A stretch of 64,000 nucleotides of DNA from Micromussa lordhowensis. Taxonomy: Eukaryota > Cnidaria > Anthozoa > Scleractinia > Lobophylliidae. Below the pieces are notes generated by a model. The model was not told the DNA's origin, ran no database searches, and saw nothing but the letters and a program-made list of their open reading frames with translations. Made by a program: the position numbers and the translations under genes. Below are positions 11,011 through 21,000 of the stretch, piece after piece. The stretch lies in NCBI GenBank assembly GCA_964020085.1, contig OZ026603.1, positions 28,139,452 to 28,203,451 on the forward strand. The letters are read 5' to 3'. Each line of letters starts with the position of its first letter. The first letter of the stretch is position 1.

Positions 11011-11544
11011 TTCAATATTAACCGATTTATGGTACTGCCATAAGAACATAGGCTTCACTAACAGTGAATAAACCGTTAGCAAACAGCAGTTTGATAATGC
11101 CTTTTTTTTTAAACTCAATCTGAACTAAAACACTGGAGATTGTCTAGCTATTATTCCTGGAATAAATGCAAATAAGTCTTGGCTTTCTTTGCATCATTTT
11201 ATTTATTTCAGTGCTGCAGTTGATTTCCCTTATGCTGCATAACATGGTAAATGCTATGCTCCAAGGCCACGGTTGTCTTTCAATTTTTTTTTCAGAAAAG
11301 AGCTTATAGTAACACTAGGGACGCATTTCTGTGCATCTGTTTAATTCAGCTTTATGACGTTTTGGCATATTTGTTTGTGTGCTACCTGTCCTCTGTGCCC
11401 TATAGAAAGTGCATTAAAAGTACTTTGACATCAGTTATAGAAATTACGACTCACATCAAAATTGTCACAATTAGCATAATTTGCATAATTATGCAAAGTT
11501 TAAAGAAAATTTAATTAATTTTTTTTTAATTCTCGAAGATTTTT

Positions 11545-11770
11545 TGAGTTATAAGAGCTTAAAGCTAAAATTAAGGGTGTTTTTAGCAGGTCGTATTGTT
11601 GCTATGATAACGTATTGAGCCACAAATTTGACAGCAACTTGTTCACCAATGATTGGGCAGTATTTTGATACCATGATTTTGGAATCAACTGATAAAGAGT
11701 GGTTATAATGACCCATCAAACTCTAAGTCTTGGAAAGTGCTGGAAACTGTTTCCAGCCACCTTAAGGCGG
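11545..11770. repeat. Dispersed repeat, inverted relative of 19570-19790
   Basis: GAGTGGTTATAATGACCCATCA, CTAAGTCTTGGAAAGTGCTGG and TACCATGATT-type blocks recur in reverse complement and the same order at 19570-19790. No ORF. Confidence 0.7.
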
Positions 11771-12525
11771 GACACACTATTTTTTCAAACTTTTTTCGTA
11801 GCTAAGATTTAATTCTAAACCATGGCAAAGTATACATTTTTAGAACGCCTAAAGACCAAAGATTATGAAAAAATATTTTTGTACCCTATAAGTGTATTGT
11901 AACCTGAAACCGGTTGATTAAACCTGCCACCTGCTGGGGAATGCCAGGGCTTACTTGAGAAAAGATAACTCCTACAAGAACTGATCAAAAGGAATCATTT
12001 TTACATTTTATTAAAGAGACAAATAGCTTGCTGTGATAAGCATAGAGATTTTTGAAAAGTTTAAAACACATCAAATGGTGACGTGACCAGTTAAATCTGA
12101 TACAGAAAATCCAGCATACGTTTCAATGCATAACTTCCACAAAATGCAATAGATGGAAAAGTTCTAAGTTTATCCCGCAGAACTTACTCAGAACAACAAA
12201 TCCTGAAAATTCCAGCTCAATTGGACAAAATCTTCTCAGAATATGTTTTCTCAAAGGCAAAAATAACTCGTTTTAAGAAAACGAGCTTTAAGCTTACAAT
12301 AACAGGAATTGACAAAATAACACTTCAGTACCTTAAGATTCAAATTCTGTGAAAAATAAATTCTTCCAATTTTTGTTCAGAATTTTAGGTTAAATCCCAC
12401 CTTGAGTGGCCAATATATGGGTTAAAGCACGAAATGGCGAAATGATGGAATGACACTCAAGTTAGCCTAAACAGCTCTTTGGTTAGCCTAAATACCACTG
12501 ACTTGAAGGTGATTAGCTCTCAATA
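11771..12525. other. Intergenic, possible degenerate TIR element
   Basis: AAGGCGGGA near 11764 and TCCCACCTT near 12402 could be the ends of an old TTAA-type element, but the arms are too diverged to be sure. No gene is seen. Confidence 0.3.
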
Positions 12526-12700
12526 ATAGACCATTTCCGAGTTACCTAAAGCCTCTCTTTCAAAGCGAGGCCTGGTGCATAACCATTCATATGAAAATGA
12601 GTTTAATTTGCATGTGAATGAAATCTCATTTTCATATGAAAGGATGAGCACCAAGACTCGCTTTGAGAAAGAGGCTTCAGGTAATTCGGAAATGGCCTAT
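12526..12700. mobile_element. Foldback MITE (CCATTTCCGAGTTACC family)
   Basis: The left arm ATAGACCATTTCCGAGTTAC pairs with the right arm GTAATTCGGAAATGGCCTAT, and the arms continue through CTCTTTCAAAGCGAG / CTCGCTTTGAGAAAGAG. Half copies with the same end occur near 42039 and 58477. It lies about 180 bp upstream of NAT copy 2. Confidence 0.82.
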
Positions 12701-12880
12701 ATTGTATAGCCGTATCCCACATTGTTAAGTCATTTCGCCATTTCGCGTTTCAAACACGCCCGGCTCGCACATTTATAGTTTCTCTCGTAACGCTTCAACT
12801 CGTCCAACACAATGGTTGGTATGTTTACGGTTCATTGGTCCTAACTATGCTCTAATCTACCCTTTTTCTTCGCTTCAAAA

Positions 12881-13789
12881 ATGGACCACGAACAGCTCAC
12901 GGAGAACGAAGTCGACCAATATTTAGCTCGTATTCATTTTACCGGACCCAGAGAACCAACACTCGAGGTCTTAACAGAGCTTCAGCGATGCCATATGTTA
13001 TCTGTGCCATTTGAAAACTTGAGCGTGTTTGGCAAGGAGAAAATAGTTCTCTCCAAGGATTGGTTGTTCGACAAAATCGTGCGAAGACACCGTGGCGGAT
13101 TTTGCTGTGAGCTCAACACGCTATATTCTCTTCTTCTCGACTATTTTGGCTTTAGACGCAAGCTGTATGCCGGTGCAGTGTTTAGCCGCTACTCAAAGCG
13201 CAAAGGAATTCCCTGTGATCACATGGTTTTGATGATCAACTTTGAAGATGGCCTGTGGTTGACAGACGTTGCGTTCGCCGACTCCTATTTGACACCTCTT
13301 CGATTCAGCGACTCACCAGATCCTCAAGAACGAGAGAGTGGAATTTATCGCATCCGAAAAGACGGCGAAGAATACTGGTACGAAGAGAAGGTCAAAGTAA
13401 TTGTTGACGAGTTTGGCCACGAAGAGCAAAGGGCATCCACTCATGACGAATGGGAAGCAAGATGCAAATTCGATCTCAGTCCAAGAACCACAGAGGACTT
13501 CAACGATATGTTACTCTATCATCAAACAAACGTGGAGTCACCATTCACCCACGGTCGCATTTGCACGATGGCCAAGCCCTGGGGAAGAATAACTCTTGCT
13601 GGAAGCAAAGTCGTAACTTCAACATATCTGGGAGACAACAAAGTCAGGAAAGAGACCAAGGAACTTCAGGGTGGAGAGGAAGAAATAGTAAAGGAACTTG
13701 AACAGAAATTTGGAATTAGAAGAGAGGCTTGTTTCTATCCTGAAGGATCTGTGTTTTACGGAGTAGACTGGAGCAAAGAAACTTTGTAG
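12881..13789 (+). CDS. NAT: Arylamine N-acetyltransferase, copy 2
   Basis: This 302-aa intronless paralogue of the gene at 6399-7316 keeps the triad at the same positions: Cys75 (RGGFCCELN), His114 (PCDHMVL) and Asp129 (WLTDVAFA). A second Cys follows the catalytic one where copy 1 has Tyr. Residues about 41-80 and the C-terminal 80 residues are nearly identical to copy 1. Residues about 95-220 differ at many sites, including the loop after residue 100 that helps shape the acceptor pocket in this family. Different substrate range is an inference. AATAAA signals follow near 13929. Confidence 0.95.
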   Translation: MDHEQLTENEVDQYLARIHFTGPREPTLEVLTELQRCHMLSVPFENLSVFGKEKIVLSKDWLFDKIVRRHRGGFCCELNTLYSLLLDYFGFRRKLYAGAVFSRYSKRKGIPCDHMVLMINFEDGLWLTDVAFADSYLTPLRFSDSPDPQERESGIYRIRKDGEEYWYEEKVKVIVDEFGHEEQRASTHDEWEARCKFDLSPRTTEDFNDMLLYHQTNVESPFTHGRICTMAKPWGRITLAGSKVVTSTYLGDNKVRKETKELQGGEEEIVKELEQKFGIRREACFYPEGSVFYGVDWSKETL

Positions 13790-13928
13790 GACAAACATGT
13801 AAGCCTGGAGCTAATACCACATGGTCATCCACCATTTCATGGGAAGCAGGCACTTTGTTATTTGTTGTTGTTTTTTTGTTGTTATTAGATTTAATTTATT
13901 AGTAGATTAGTATCTTAATAATGTGTAT

Positions 13929-13948
13929 AAATAAAGTTAAATAAATAA
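13929..13948 (+). promoter_or_regulatory. Polyadenylation signals of NAT copy 2
   Basis: AATAAA motifs at 13929 and again near 13941 lie about 140 bp past the stop, a normal distance for 3' end formation. Confidence 0.5.
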
Positions 13949-14228
13949 ATTCTAGGCGCAACAATCATAGCCTGTGGACTAGGCCGTAAAGGCATAAATT
14001 TGTTCAATGTAAGACGCCTATATGGGTGCTTTCCTTTATGCCAGACCGACAGGTCAGAGACCAGTGGGAATACCGGAAGAAAATGGAATGACATTTTTCG
14101 ATCAAACCGGGCCAACCAAGAGGAATGGCTCCTACCATTTTGTATTCCTGTTCCGAATTCCCTACGCAAGTGAAGAGAAGTCGGGCAATGAACCGGTTTG
14201 TCAAAATGGAACGGCGAATTTCCTGTCA

Positions 14229-14657
14229 GACCATAGGTAACCCAGGCTCACTGTGTGTGACACGTGACATAATATAGGAAAATATAGAGAACATATGAGG
14301 TGAAGTTTAGGTCTGAAAATTTGCTAGAAAATGGAAATAAAAATCGATGAAACTTACCATGTGGCGAGTTGTTGTTGTCCTTAATACGTACACGTAGTTT
14401 TGGGGAAAAGCAGTCTTCATCATCTTTCCTTCATAGTAAAATCATTTTACTATGAAGGAAAGATGATGAAGACTGCTTTTCCCCAAAACTACGTGTACGT
14501 ATTAAGGACAACAACAACTCGCCACATGGTAAGTTTCATCGATTTTTATTTCCATTTTCTAGCAAATTTTCAGACCTAAACTTCACCTCATATGTTCTCT
14601 ATATTTTCCTATATTATGTCACGTGTCACACACAGTGAGCCTGGGTTACCTATGGTC
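14229..14657. repeat. Perfect 429-bp palindrome
   Basis: Arms 14229-14442 and 14444-14657 (214 bp each) are exact reverse complements around a single base at 14443. I compared them end to end and found no mismatch. Homology stops sharply at both ends: GACC is shared, then the flanks differ. The flanks (14010-14228 and 14658-14790) both contain ACCGGT-rich sequence. It encodes nothing. It is either a very young foldback structure or an assembly fold-back. Confidence 0.95.
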
Positions 14658-14879
14658 AGACCGGTCCCAGCGGTCAAAGTGGACACCTCCAGAGGTGTGG
14701 TCCCAAATATTCCGGTCAGAAGGAACCGAAACGGACCGAAATTTCCGGAATCTGGAAAGCACTGGACCGCGCCTCCGCTGTTTGTTCTAGAATATGAATG
14801 CAACTCGCAGCTGCAACTCGTAACTCCACAACTCGGCCACCCTCGGGGAAATGGGAGGCAGTCGCTTTTAAAATAGAGG

Positions 14880-15890
14880 TTCGTTTACCGCGAAGATTTT
14901 TTTAGATTGGGTTAATTGCTTGGTAAACATAGAATCACGTTAAGGGAATCATTATTACTCGTCAAATTCTATTTTGGACTCTCTCTGTTATCGTTTTCAC
15001 CAAAAGAAAAGCAAACTAAGCCAGGGGAACTCCCATATAAATTAAAAAGGGCGGGGATGCTCGCTGGAAATAATTTTGAAAAGAACCCGTAAGGGGTACA
15101 AAGATCCTGTTTTTGAACTTTTTTCACCCCTTAGAGGTATCATTTGACTACAACTACCAGAATTCATTTCCCTTTTTCTTTATTAAGGTGGTATTCCACC
15201 CTAAAGTATAACGATTTTCAATTTCTTGAAAATACAAGACCCTTGAACACTTGTCAAAAACATTTTGAAACGATCTTGCCGAATTTTCCTCTGGATGAGT
15301 GTGAAATGTAAGGAAAGTACACAGTGGTGCAGGTCTTTTTACGTAGCCACGGCCATAGCAACGGCTGTTTAAGAACGTGACCAAAAATATAGATTAGTTT
15401 TAACATATATGAACGAAACTATGAAGAAAAACAGCTTCAAAGACGGCAGGTATATTTTGCAGGTTGCCTGGCAAAACATACCTCCCTCTTCAAAGACATG
15501 CACAACTCGATTGGTATAATTACTTGTGAAAAGCTTTGCCTCGAATTGCCATCTTAGGTTCATTCATTTCCCTTATGAATATGAATATTTCCTACAACTG
15601 CGGCAGCTTTTTACAAAATAGAACAACCATTGCACCCCCTCCCCCGAAATCCAGTCTGCACCCCGTCCCGCTATTTGAAGCTTGTTAAATGCTTACATGT
15701 AATCCTTCGTGTAAGAAACTTAAAGTGCATTTTTCTCAAATGTCTACTTTTGTACCGATTGACTTCACGCCAACATCAGTAAATGTAGAAATTTTCTACT
15801 TTGCAAAGTATTAAGTAGAATTCCTGAAACTGGGGCTAATCAAAGACCAATAGTTGATCATCGCAGTTACGTACACAACTTAAGCAGCTG
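14880..15890. other. Repeat-derived intergenic sequence
   Basis: 15035-15150 is a truncated copy of the GAGGTACC-type repeat seen at 8786-9640 (shares AAAGATCCTGTTTTTG and ACTCCCATATAAA). AAGGTGGTATTCCACCC at 15184 resembles a TTAA-type element end. The short ORFs have no recognisable content. Confidence 0.45.
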
Positions 15891-15894
15891 TGAA

Positions 15895-16010
15895 ATTAAA
15901 GCCTGAAAAAAATTCAGGCCTAAACGGGATTCGAACCTATGACCTCTGCGATACCGGTGCAGTGCTTAACAACTGAGCTATCAAGCCATCTGGGAGCTGG
16001 TCACATTGTT
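15895..16010 (-). mobile_element. tRNA-derived SINE fragment
   Basis: On the minus strand there is a pol III A-box-like TAGCTCAGTTGTTA (15967-15980) and B box GGTTCGAATCCC (15926-15937), spaced as in a tRNA, followed by a short hairpin (GCCTGAA / TTCAGGC) and an A/T-rich tail. The cloverleaf is not complete, so this is a SINE head rather than a working tRNA. A second partial copy of the head lies near 16105-16145. Confidence 0.75.
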
Positions 16011-16269
16011 AGTTCGTAATATACCCGCAGATCGTGAAGAATGCAAATGAATATATGAAATATCATAATTATATTTGAACTGAGGAGATAGATATGAAGA
16101 CATAGTTGATCATGACCTCTACGATACCGGTGCAGTGCTCTACCGATTCTATCCTCACCCGCCTCGAATTCATGCCCTCGTACCGAGGCTTACCCGAGCG
16201 GTCCGTGTATCGCCTATCGAGCAACTAGCGTATTATCAACATGAATAAAGGGGGTAAGTGTCTATAGAA

Positions 16270-16945
16270 ACTGTGGTGCTGCGTCGGTGGGGAGTATTAC
16301 AAGATAATTTGGTTTTATCAACTGGGTTGATAATGTGAATTGACCACCGTAAAGAGATTCGAAAACTGACGTTTCGAGCGTTAGCCCTTGGTCGGAGCGA
16401 ATCGAGGAATTGTGGGTTGTGTGGTTTATATGCAGAGAGATGGAGCTACTCTATTGGTTGGTGCATGGTAACGTGAAAAACAACAGTATAAATTAGTTGA
16501 ATGAAAAGCGTTCGTTGATACCGGTTTTCCGTGCTTCCTTGATGTAGGGAAAGGCCGCTGACTGCCATATGTTGCTTAGAATGATTGGGTAGATTAAAGT
16601 GTCTCGCGACCGGTTTAGATGCGTTTTTGTCGTCTTTCTCTACGTCACGAAGGTGTTCTCGGAAGCGGTCGGTCGCCTAGTCGTCTCCCTGTTTCGCCGA
16701 TGTATATTTTTTTGCAAAGAGTGCAAGTTATTCAGTAGATGACATTGGCTGAGGTACAGGTGATCATGAAATGATCAGTGATCTTGATGGATCGCTTGGG
16801 GCCCGATATTTTCTCAACGTTACGAATGAAAGGACATGTTTTGCATCGTGCGCGTGCGCATTTAAAAGTTCCGGGTTGATCACTTGTTTGAAATACACTT
16901 CTGACTAAAAGGTTACCTATGTTTTTCAAACGCGACAAAAACAAA
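16270..16945 (-). mobile_element. Penelope-like retroelement, 3' end
   Basis: The minus strand encodes a C-terminal reverse transcriptase segment (NIGNLLVRS, CKTCPFI, ITDHF) and then, past one stop codon at about 16732, a GIY-YIG-like stretch (CTLCKKIYIGETGRRLGD), with frameshifts after it. That order and the zinc-binding Cys motif are characteristic of Penelope-like elements. The 3' flank holds ACGTTTCGAGCGTTAGCCC (about 16370), a motif I associate with the terminal repeats of such elements. The copy is dead and 5' truncated near 16946. Confidence 0.85.
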
Positions 16946-17164
16946 ATCCTTACTAGGGCTTGAACCCAGACTTCTTAATCCAGACTCCCACATGCTAACC
17001 CATGATTAATTATAAACACCCCTGCAAGCCTAAAAGAAGAATATGTCATACAAAACACCATTAAAATTAGGGAATGATTATTTTAACCTATCCCCCCAAG
17101 GAACGTTTCTAATTAATGTGACTTGTCCAAAGATAGGACTACTGTACTTTCTATTGCTTATTTT

Positions 17165-17486
17165 GTGCTGTCTAGGTAGGTAGGTAAGGTAAAGTCTGCA
17201 TACGAGCCAAGTGGCCCATCAGGCTGGAGCTTATCCTGGTTTCTGTAGCATGAAGCGACTAGGAATATTTCTATTCCCACCTGGATGGGATGCTAGTCCA
17301 TCACAGGGTCACCCCTAGCATCAAGTTTGCCGGTACCCATTTATACACCTGGGTGGAGAGAGGCACTGTGAGAGTTGAGTGTCTTGCCCAAAAACACAAC
17401 ATAGTGTCCCTGGCCAGGGCTTGAACCCAGGCCGCTCGATTCCAGAGATGACTGCACTGGCCATGAGATCACCATGCCTCCCTGAT
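17165..17486 (-). mobile_element. tRNA-related SINE, near full length
   Basis: Read on the minus strand, a tRNA-like head (GGCATGGTGATCTCATGGCC, then the B box GGGTTCAAGCC) leads to a body with ACTAGCATCCCATCCAG and a tail of TACC repeats (about 17172-17190). The order head, body, short tandem tail is that of SINEs. A diverged relative is at 37105-37295. Two overlapping ORFs here are not genes. Confidence 0.8.
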
Positions 17487-18030
17487 TTGTCTTTTGACTT
17501 GTCCAAAGACACGCCAGCAAATATATGACCCAACATGTTGACAAGATGAAAACTATGTACAGTCTGTTACAAATAACGACTTTTATCTCCCCACCAAAGT
17601 TATGGTTGAGTGCCTCTGAACCCTTCAGCAATAACTTTCCTCAGCTAGTTTACATCAATTTAGTTTTGAGCTTTCATAGGAAACCATACCATTACCAAAC
17701 CAAACCATTAACTTAATCTATAAATTAATCTATCCTTAAAATAATGTTCCTATGTACCTTTCAGGCACTGACCTTCTATACACAGAAACACTTAATGAAC
17801 ATCAATCTTACTTTCACTCAAGAATTTGTACTGTAAACATAATGTTGACTGCTACATGACAAAGCACATTCTGAAATCCAGAGAATGTGTGGCAAAACTC
17901 AGTCAAGGATTGGCCAGAGTGAATTAATACTTTAGTTTTGGTTAAATACATCTGGCCCATTACCCCTTGGGGATTCTGGATAACAACCAAAGTCAAGTTT
18001 GATTTTACAACACTTAATTTGAAAACCTCT

Positions 18031-21000
18031 CTAAACATACAAAGAGTATAGTGGATCCTCAGAATCAGAGCCCATCCCAGTTGCAAGTGGTGCAGGATTC
18101 TGCAATCGCCTGGACACTACAATCTTCATCTTTACAAATCTGAACTCTCCAAAAAATGTGAACATGAATCCTAACAGAGTTAAAGCCATAAGCCACTCGG
18201 AAACATCACCAATGACATGATGGACATAGGCCTTGCCCCCAGAATCCCACCGAGGACTGACTGTGCTGCTAATCCTGTGGTAACGTATCCAGTCTTTACT
18301 GGCAAACGAGGTTGCTGTCACGCATGAGATAAAGAAAATTGACATAGCAATAACAATGAGAAGCCGCATAGTAAAGAGAGTGTTGGTTATCAAACCACAC
18401 GTCTTCATCTTGTAGGAAATAAAGGATTGTACCCAGCAGTAGAGGATACCACCTCCAAACACCATGAGCGCACCAATGATGTGGACAACTGAAACAGCAT
18501 CTTCCTGTCATGGATCAAGTAAACACAAAGTGTCAAAAATATTAATAGCCTGCAGTGCTAAAAAAAAAAGTTTTCTTCATAAACAGGACACGTGTCCTTT
18601 CAAATCTTCATTTTGGTCGGACATTCTATCAATTTGACCAGACATCAATATTAGCATAATTGATTTGTATAATCAATAATAGTCTTATGAAATTCATTAG
18701 CATAAAGATTTACAATACGAATTGCTCAACACTGCATTTAAATTTGATATATTTATCATTTATGACTTCATCTGCTAGATGACTGCATTGATCTCTCCTA
18801 GGTATATGTTATTCAAGCAAACCTAGTTTTATATTGAATGCTACCAAAGTTGACTGGGTAAATACATGAATTGCTATTACAGCATATCCCAATGCACATT
18901 ACATTATAGGGCGATTTCTGAAGAGTACTTTACGCTGAATGTTTAATTACAAGCAAAGATCTTTCACTTGTATTTCTGGAAGGACGTAATGTCTGAGAAA
19001 ATAACCGTTATTGATCGTCAATACAGGGAAATGTAGTTGTCATTATGGCGACTAAACCAGAATTTTTGGTCGCCCAAAGATGAAATGTTAGCCGCATTTG
19101 GGACCGTATCGGTCGCAATTTCAAGCTCTTTAACAATTCATCCAACCAAATTTAATGGATGAACAATAACTTTTAAGGTGAAACGTTTGGACAACATGTC
19201 TGATCATAATGTGAAATTGGCCGGACATATTCCAAATTTGGTCGGACAATGTCCAATGACCAACTGTCGTGTGAACAGGCTCTCGAATTGAGGATGGGGT
19301 GTGAAGGGAAAGTGGCAAGAAAGAGGATAGAAGAGAGAGAAGGGGAAAGGGAGAGGAGGGGAGAGGAGGGGAAATGCAACAACCCCCATCCCATTCCCCC
19401 CTCAGCCACTTCACCCTCAGCCAGTTCCTTCTTGAGCCATGGTCACACCCTTCCAGCCGGAGCCTGTTAACAGGCTAAAATATTTACTACTTACAAGCTA
19501 TAGTGCCAACTGTTTTTTTAGCAACTGAAATTCACCCAGCCTCTTATAAAGATGTTCTTTTGGCTTCTCATGTCAGTTTCCAGCACTTTCTAAGACTTAG
19601 ATTTTGATGGGTCATTATAACCACTCTTTGTCAGTTGATGCTACAATCATGGTATCAAAAACAGCCCAATCACAAGTGAACATGTTGTTATCATTTTTGT
19701 AATCATAACAACAGTATGACCTGCTAAAACACCCATAATTATGAGGGCTTATATTTTAAAATTGGCACAAAATTTTTTTTCATAATAATTATCAAATTGT
19801 GGCTAGCAAGATAAGATACATCTTTTGGCAAGTTTTGTTTTTTTAATTCTATACCAAGGTTTCATAGTCACCTTAAATTTTGACAACTATTAACTCATTT
19901 TGGCTCCATCAATTCCAAGCCCACTGATTGTCCTGGTTTCCAAGCATATGTTAATTATTTGCATTTATTTTTTTGGAAAAAAAAATGTTGCAAATGCCCC
20001 ACAGTAGGGCTAGAATGTTTGTACAAATCCCCTCAGTGTAGCATTGGGAAGGCAGCAAATGCCAGACCCATGGGCAGACCCGTGGCTATTTTTCCAATTG
20101 AACATGGAAGCAGTAGAGAAATTTAGCTAACTTGGGCGCTGGTATCATGTGACTTGAATTGGGTACAAGAACAACTAAAAGAAGTGCGTTTACATTGCCA
20201 TTTAGAGAAAAATAAGCCACATTTTTGTTGTACCAGTGATTGTCAGAACAGCGCTGTTAACTGAAAACATCTGTCTTTCCACAGATTGCCATTAAATTCT
20301 AAGAGTCTCCACTCTGTTTGGATTGAGAAAAGGAAAGAAGAAACTGGCGAAGAAATTATTTCTCGAAAGGTGCAAACATCTGAGGATGACATCTGTAGTA
20401 AATTCCTTGTTTACATAAATTTTCTGTATCCCACCTACTTTCCGATGGTACAGCCCCAAAGAAAGAAGACAAATTGTTTACATATTTCACTGGAAACAGT
20501 CATGGTGAATTCATGAATACTTTACAATAATATTTCTGTTGGCTAATCTAGATAGAAAAATGCTGATTTATTGTGATATGCAAGTGTCATTGACACAGAG
20601 AAACTGCTCTTAAAATATACCAAGACTGGGGTAGATCTTGCACAAGTCGCATGTTTCAGGATGTCATTGATATTTAAACATGAATAATCATTCACTTATT
20701 TACGCCTAGTACCTCTCCTGGGGCATAGGCCACCTACAAGAGTTCTCCAGCTATCTCTATCCTGGGCTTTCCTTTCTAGCTGACTCCAGGTCAGATCCAG
20801 TCTCTTGATGTCTGCCTCCACGAGTTCCTAGGCTGTCCCCTTTCCCTCTTTCCCTGAGAGCTCCAGGACAAGGCTTGTCTTGTGATGCTGGTAGAAGGCT
20901 TTCAGAGAGTGTGTCCTATCCATCTCCAATGTATCATGATCATGATCTCAGCATCTGTGGGCCTTTGGTTGGTTCTTTGCCACAGGTCTTTGTTGTTGAC

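Noticed and set aside
15895..15992. Candidate tRNA gene
   Set aside because: A and B boxes are present but the acceptor stem and anticodon arm do not pair; it is followed by SINE-like sequence.
17321..17631. Two overlapping minus-strand ORFs
   Set aside because: They lie within the SINE and its flank.
20286..20516. 76-aa plus-strand ORF with a polar, protein-like first half
   Set aside because: An acceptor-like CCACAG precedes it, but no partner exon or family is recognisable and it lies in the DRAM intron.
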